DNA from: Isoetes taiwanensis
Taxonomy: Eukaryota > Streptophyta > Lycopodiopsida > Isoetales > Isoetaceae
DNA: 64,000 nt
Direction: 5' to 3'
Assembly: GCA_021234155.1 (NCBI GenBank)
Contig: JAJEKV010000077.1
Coordinates: 2,797,991-2,861,990 of the forward strand
Part shown: positions 58,563 through 64,000 of the stretch, piece by piece
Layout of the letters: each line of letters starts with the position of its first letter
Numbering within the stretch: position 1 is the stretch's first letter
The notes under the pieces: generated by a model
The model's input: the letters and a program-made list of their open reading frames with translations, nothing else
Databases searched by the model: none
What the model was told of the DNA's origin: nothing
Translations under genes and position numbers: made by a program

Positions 58563-58988
58563 AATTTCAACTAGCCAGTTAGTCTTTGAATTTATCGAGC
58601 ATATCTTTGGAGCTGAACTAAATATCAAGTAATATTAATCTTAGACCATCAAGAAACCTCAAAATTCATTATAGCACAACATTGTAACTTTGTTATTGAC
58701 CAAAACACTGTAGACGATTTGACACTGCTAGTCCGACGGTTATGGAGCTAGAAAGGAAGAATCTGGCGATTCAGCCTTCACCGAGATTTCAAATATTTGT
58801 TTAGCTCAGGACAATTTGCCCAACACAATGCCCTAAAGAAGCAATATTCATCTCTCTAGTGTCTTATAACAATTTAGGTACCATTGAGCATAATGACATC
58901 ACATAAGAGATGATGTTCTAGGTACCATTGCAATTTTCCTGACACAGACAATACGATATGGATAATGTGATCTGACACACTACAAACA
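58563..58988 (-). mobile_element. Candidate copia 3' LTR fragment (U5, inverted)
   Basis: This is the reverse complement of about 1,683-2,110 of U1. It starts (minus strand) at 58,988 with TGTTTGTAGTG after GAAGAGGGAA and ends at the junction with the gypsy integrase. Only about the first 425 bp of the LTR remain. Confidence 0.7.
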
Positions 58989-60605
58989 TTCCCTCTTCAG
59001 ATTATTTTCGTGTTAAGCAGTTTAACTGAGGCAAATCACCCATCTTACCTTTTGCGCTGAATACAAATCAGTTTTCTTAACTTTTTGTGCATAATATATT
59101 CAACATCATTGACCTGAGTAATCTTTTGCATCATGTCCCCTCTGAATTATATATTGCATGCATCATGTTGCCTCTGAACTATATGTTGCATGCATGTACA
59201 AGATCTCAACTTACTAAAATTTTGACTGTAAATGAAGCACCTGGATCAAAAATTTTCCTTGCAGCATATAACCTTGCATTTTATATTCATATATATTTCA
59301 CAAAAGTCATGTGACACATTTTGTCATATAACTCCAAGTAAATGTTTGAACTTATTGAACTTCATTTTAGGCAATGCTTTTGTGAAGGTATCTGCAACTT
59401 GATCCTGTGCAACAACTTATATGACTGTAACATATTTCTTGCTAACCATTTTTCTTATAAAATGTATGTGAAGCTCAATGTGTTTGGTCCTTTGGTGCAA
59501 AACTAAATTCTTAGTAATGGCTATACAACTCTGACTATCACTTAGCAAAATAGCAGGATCTGTTTGAACAATACCAAGTGCATCTAACAACCTTCTGCTC
59601 CATATAATTTCCTTAGCAACAACAGTATCTACAGTATATTCAGCTTCAGTTGATGACATTGCAATACTGGATTGCTTCTTAAATTTCCATGCAACTGATG
59701 CACCTCCAAGTTGAATTGAAAATCCTGAAGTGGATATCCTATAATCTAGGTCTGATGCCCAGCCTGCATCACAATAGCTTGTAAGAGTCAAATCTTCACT
59801 AGAATAGCAAATGCCTTGATCTTGAGTTTCTTTCAAAAATTTCAAGACTCTTTTTGCAGTTGTCTATTGCATTTTCCTTGGATTATTCGAGTATCTATTT
59901 AGTAGACTTATTGAGAATGCAATATTAGGTCTGGTGCAGTTAAATGCATATAGTAGGCATCCTATTAGTTCTCTGTAAAGTGCCCCTTCCATTTCTTTAA
60001 CATCTTTCTGAGATCCTACGATTAGAGACTAGATGAGTATCTACTGCCTTACAAAATTCCAATCCAACGCTTTTTACCATATCTTGAATATTTGACTTTT
60101 GGTTGAGTGTCAGCTTCTTGTGCACTTCGATTTTTAAAATCTTTTGAGTTCCCCTAAATCTAACTTTTCTTTGAGCACTGCCTTGCACTTATCCAAACAT
60201 GTCAAGGCATTAGCAACCATGATGCAATCATCAACATATAAGGCAATAGTGCAATAACTAACTCCTTGTTTCAAAATACATATAATGCCATCTATTTGTA
60301 GTTTTGAGTTATCCATGCAAATATACCATTGACAAGGGGCCTATTTCAGCCCGAATAGTGTGCTATTTAGCTTCCACACTAGATTATTTCCAACTTCAAA
60401 CCCTTCTGCTTGTTTCATAAAAAATTCTTCATCTAATTTGCATTAGAGAATGTAGTGCTTACATCCATGTGATGTATTTCGAGATCTTTAGCATTAGCAA
60501 ATGCCAGTAGCATCCTGATACTTGACAATTTGACTATTGAAGAAAATGTTTTATCATAATCTAGTCTTCTGTGAGAAACATTTTGCTACCAATCTAACTA
60601 TATAG
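58989..60605 (-). pseudogene. Copia RT-RNase H, inverted copy (U5)
   Basis: RNase H is open for 142 codons (59,417-59,845): LTSYCDAGWASDLDYRISTS, AMSSTEAEYTVDTVVAKEI and RTKHIELHIHFIRKMVSKKY. TEAEY holds an expected catalytic acid. RT includes IALYVDDCIMVANALTCL at about 60,204-60,257 with intact YVDD, and FKLV-type leader parts towards 60,600. A stop at about 59,418 and frameshifts near 60,000-60,140 interrupt the reading, although ADTFTKALPKMKFNKFKH-type C-terminal sequence follows the stop. It is the same family as U4 but keeps the active site that U4 has lost. The RT start is truncated near 60,605. Confidence 0.9.
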
Positions 60606-60679
60606 TTTTGTCTCTAGATGATGCCTCTGTGGAGTTGGCTGATGGCCTGGTGGGTAGGCATGTGGGGCTTGACACTTCT

Positions 60680-61480
60680 CCTCCGGGATGAATAGGTCGA
60701 TCCTCGCTTGGAATGCTTGGGGTGCGGTCCTCCAAAGAGTAAGAGGGGGCGCGGTTTCTTTGGCACTTTTGCGCCCCGATATTGTTTTGCATTGGGGAGC
60801 ATAAGTGTCTAAGGGTGATATGTCCGACTGCTCTTAATATGGTTGGTAGGCGGTTTGTCTCTATTGCATCTTCTTCGGGCGGACTAGTGGGGGTACTCTT
60901 ATTGCTTGGAGGATGGATGTGCGTGTCACATACTCGCAGCAGCATGTGTTTGGTGGGTGGGCAATAATAATTGGGTTGGAGGGAGGGCAAGAGGGGGATT
61001 GTTAATGTTTATGCCCCTAATCAGCCTTATCACCAGGTGCTTTATGGGCCACAATCCGAATAAGTTCTGCGAGCCCTTGGTGGGTTGCGTGGTCGCTGGT
61101 TGCCGTTAGGGGACTTCAATATGGTAGAGCGTAGTAGAGGATCGCTTCGGGTTCTAGAACCCAGGTTGTGCATGGGTTTAAGAGGGACCAAAGTGGTTTT
61201 GTTTGTTGCGGATTTGGCCTTGGTTGAGGTCCCCGGGACTTGTCTTTCACCTATTGTAATAGGCAGATTGGTGCTGGCCGGGCGCATGCTGTGCATGACC
61301 GTGCTATGCTTCCCCATGCGACCGGATGGTGTGCCCTCTTTGCGCCTGGAGTAACATCCCCTGTCTACCTCCATTTTTATCATTACCCTCAGGTTTTGTC
61401 CGTCAGTGGCGGTTGCCTTCGCCTTCTAGGACGGTGTTCCGTTTGAACACCCGGCTTTTGGCTTGTGCGGATTTCTCGGC
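60680..61480 (+). pseudogene. LINE (L1-type) endonuclease domain remnant
   Basis: Pieces of an AP-type endonuclease can be followed: LAWNAWGAV near 60,695, VNVYAPNQPYHQ near 60,998-61,033 and PLGDFNMVE at about 61,105-61,131. NVYAPN and GDFN are hallmark blocks of L1-type LINE endonucleases, which nick the target DNA. Frames change several times between them and the final SDH block was not found. The left end meets the copia U5 copy near 60,605, and no LINE ORF1 is visible. Confidence 0.75.
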
Positions 61481-63120
61481 CCAGTGCTAGGAGTTGTGGC
61501 TTGATACCTTTTCATCTCTGAAGGGTATGTCTGGTATGGTGACTGCGTTGGCCAGGGTGAAGCGTTTTGCCAAGGTCTTTGGTAGGCAGCATGTGCAGCA
61601 GGAGCGGCAGGAGTTGCATGGTCTCTATCAGAGTTGGAGAAGATTCAGCGCAGCCTTTTCTGATGGCATTAGGGAGAATGTAGTGTTGCAGTGTATTGTT
61701 GCTCGAGCAGGTTAAAGTGCAGAGGCGCTGTGAAGGCGCCCTTACCGGTTGAAGGAGGGGGGACACAAGTTCATCGGTGTTCTTGAGCAACTAGGCACGG
61801 GCGATATCACGCAAAAGATCTATGGCGCCCCTTTGCTTTGCCTCGATGGCGGACTTTGGAGGATCCCGCTGATTTGAAGAGGTATGTGCATGCTCATTTC
61901 TCGTGGATTTTTTCGACAGCGGACTCTTCCCTATGAGCGTGAGATGCGGGGAGCTTGTTTTGGGGTCGTTAAACCATCTATTCTCGCCTCACCAAAGATG
62001 AGAGCTTGGAGCAGGAGCTCTCCAGAGAGGATTTAGCGGAGGCATGTATGTGCATGGCCAAGGATAAATGTCCTGGGCTGGATGGCATCCCTGTGGAGTT
62101 CTTTCAGACTTATTGGGAGTGGGCTAGTGAGTCTATGTACCAGGTGTATCTTGAGTTGCTGCAGTCTTCACAAATGGATAGGATCTTGTATACCGCATGC
62201 ATTTCCTTGATTCCTAAGGTTAAGCAGCCTTCTACCATTAATGATTGGAGGCCTATCTCCTTGTTGTCCTCGCAGGTACAAGATTATTGCAAAAGCCCGC
62301 AGAAGTTGAAGCCGGTGTTGACTTCTTCCATTAGTAAGATGCGTCCGGGTTTGTTCTGGGAGGAACATTTTGACTAATGTTGCCGTTGCTTATGAGGGCC
62401 TTTATTGGGCCAGAGAACAGTCAAGGCATTGCCTATCTTAAGCCGGACTTTGCCAAAGCTTACGATAGTGTCCGTCGGGGAGTTCTTGTCCGCCATGATG
62501 TTAGCATTGGGCTGTGGTCCTCGCTTTTCTGAGAGATCATAAAAGCTGCATAGGTCGCAAGACGCGAGACTCACGATGGTGTGCGTGGTGAACCCTCCGG
62601 CTTTTCTCCTTAGGCGAGGGGTGCGTCGGGGGTGCCCTTTGGCGCCCGTTTTTTGTTTACGATGTGGGCGGAGGCACTGCTTTTGGCTGCAAGATGGAGG
62701 AGGGGTGGTGGATGGGCTTTGGATCGGGATGGTAGCCGCCAGATTATTAACCAGTTTGTCGATGACACTTTCCTCTTCTTGGTGGCAGAAGAGAGGAATT
62801 TGCGGAATGTGAAGGGTTTGCAGGATACTTTCTCCTTGGCCTTGGGCATGCTTTTGAATTGGGGTAAATGCTCGCGATTATGGGCCCAAATTTAACTCCG
62901 CCTCCCCCTTGTTTGGCTCTATTCCTTGGAAGGTGCTTCCAGGTAATGTGTGTACTAAGCTGTTGGGTATTCCCTTTGGAGGGGATGTTTCTATGGGGAG
63001 GGTGTGGGATGAGATTTTGCAAGGGTTGCAGAAACACCTAAATTGGTAGAAGGGTAGCAAGTTGTCCATGGCAGGTAGGATCACTATCGCCAAGCTTAGT
63101 ACTTTGTAGCACTCATTCAG
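61481..63120 (+). pseudogene. LINE (L1-type) reverse transcriptase
   Basis: An open stretch of 123 codons (62,006-62,377) reads KDKCPGLDGIPVEFFQTYWE and INDWRPISLLSS, the RT entry blocks of L1-type LINEs. Motif A PDFAKAYDSV lies at about 62,443-62,472, motif B RRGVRRGCPLAP at about 62,612-62,648 and motif C QFVDDTFLFL at about 62,752-62,781. Both catalytic regions are therefore visible, but in three frames. Downstream LLGIPFGGDVSMGRVWDEIL and LSMAGRITIAKL (about 62,960-63,100) are the usual post-RT segment. The enzyme would prime on nicked DNA and copy its RNA. Confidence 0.9.
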
Positions 63121-64000
63121 ATACAAAGATCTGCGATGTTAGCTCCCGAGGGTAAGATCTGTGCTTTGGATAAGATTGTTCAAATTTTGTGTGGGGTGGG
63201 GATGATGAAGGGGCATTGTTAAAAGTGGCTTGGTGGAATGATAGGAGGATGGGGGCTTTGGCCATTCTGGATTTATTTATTTGCATAGTAAGGTGTTGGT
63301 CTCCAAGTTTGTTTGGAGCATCGCATCTTCTCCCCGGTGCGGCATTTGTTGTTGCGGCTCTTCGCCATTGTATGGCATTTGGGAAGCCGTCGTGCAAGTG
63401 GAGTTGCCCAGGGCTTTGTTGTATGGTCTCCGCCCTTTCCCACATGCATCCCCTTTTCTCACGGGGGTGTTGGGGCTTGGGATCATAATGCGTGTGCTCT
63501 TCCAGCTAGATTATGCCTCGGTTTACCACCACTCTTCTCCTTTCTTGTGGGTTCCTCTACCCTCAAGACTTTGCCCTTGGCTGCCAGCATGCATGCTCCG
63601 GACCTTGAAGCCCGTTGGAGGCGAAGCCGCGGTGCTCACCTTGGAGGATTGGTATTGGGGTGGTCAGCTAGCCATTGGGAGTTCTTTTCGAGCTCACTTT
63701 TCGCCGAGGGGGCGTGGACTGGCTATCTAAAAACAAGTGGCGGGGAGTATTCCGCTACACATACCTCTTGTCCCTCGGGATGATGTGGTGGTGCAGGTTT
63801 GGAAGGTTCATCCGGGATGTTGTGTCTTCTTGTTTTGTGCGGTCTTGTTACCGGTGTCTGGCTATTCATGACCTCGGGCCCCTTGCCGGGCAAGTGGTCT
63901 CGCTTCCGGGTTCGATGGCTTCGGTTTGGGCGTGGACATGGAGCTCACTTCCCCATAGAAGGTTAGGGGTGCTTTTGTATGTGGTGGTGCACCTGTATCG
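63121..64000 (+). pseudogene. LINE C-terminal region, runs off the window
   Basis: After the RT, FCVGWG-like and ALLKVAWWN sequence near 63,190-63,235 and MGALAILDLF near 63,250 follow the pattern of the C-terminal segment of plant L1-type LINEs. Long open stretches (63,281-63,730 and 63,313-63,783) overlap in different frames, and neither is clearly the true one. No 3' tail or target duplication is visible, so the element continues past base 64,000. Confidence 0.6.

Noticed and set aside
1-64000. A novel defence or metabolic system
   Set aside because: All recognisable coding sequence belongs to known mobile-element families. The unrecognised open stretches give no evidence of a co-operating gene set.

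Overview
This window is repeat-dominated land-plant nuclear DNA. The evidence is degenerate Ty1/copia, Ty3/gypsy and L1-type LINE coding regions, initiator-tRNA-Met-type primer binding sites, MITE and foldback elements, and AT-rich intergenic sequence. There is no operon structure and no rRNA or CRISPR array. Sequence alone does not give the species. A large-genome plant such as a fern or gymnosperm is plausible, but that is inference. No intact host gene was confidently recognised.

Layout. A copia-derived unit recurs five times. U1 is at 1-~8,536. U2 is at 8,553-16,125, a tandem copy of 921-8,536. U3 is at ~17,463-18,800, partial and sandwiched between two ~950 bp direct repeats R1 and R2. 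U4 starts at 37,790 and ends near 52,407, split by two insertions. U5 is at 58,563-~60,605, inverted. U1 and U2 share the same ~1 kb deletion in the copia reverse transcriptase and the same reiterated junction, so the deletion came before the tandem duplication. Both units end in a foldback element; it is complete in U2 and cut off in U1.

Region 19.7-37.6 kb is lower-copy. It holds a gypsy integrase relic (21.6-22.6 kb, minus), a 210 bp SINE-like insert with a 17 bp target duplication (22.6-22.8 kb), an unidentified gene-like block (25.4-26.3 kb), a long AT-rich stretch with weak exon-like pieces (27-35 kb), an orphan short LTR with its primer binding site (33.3 kb) and a copia gag-pre-integrase relic (36 kb, minus).

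From 37.8 kb to the end the elements are nested. A 1,140 bp MULE-like MITE sits inside U4 with a 9 bp target duplication. A complete 9.36 kb gypsy element (minus, 39,888-49,249) lies inside the U4 copia reverse transcriptase with a 5 bp ACCTG duplication, and U1 and U2 preserve the empty site. A second, chromovirus-like gypsy element (plus, ~52,408-58,562) is cut at its integrase by the inverted copia U5. A LINE (plus, ~60.7-64 kb) runs off the end.

The elements work only as an archive of insertion and duplication. Every coding region shows frame breaks. Many differences between near-identical copies cluster at CAG/CTG/CCG-like sites and include odd indels, so part of the damage may be assembly consensus error at methylated CHG sites and not real decay. 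I found no convincing new molecular system. The most useful leads are this error pattern, the foldback and tandem-duplication junctions, the duplicated 3' LTR module of the gypsy element, and the palindrome-rich MITE.
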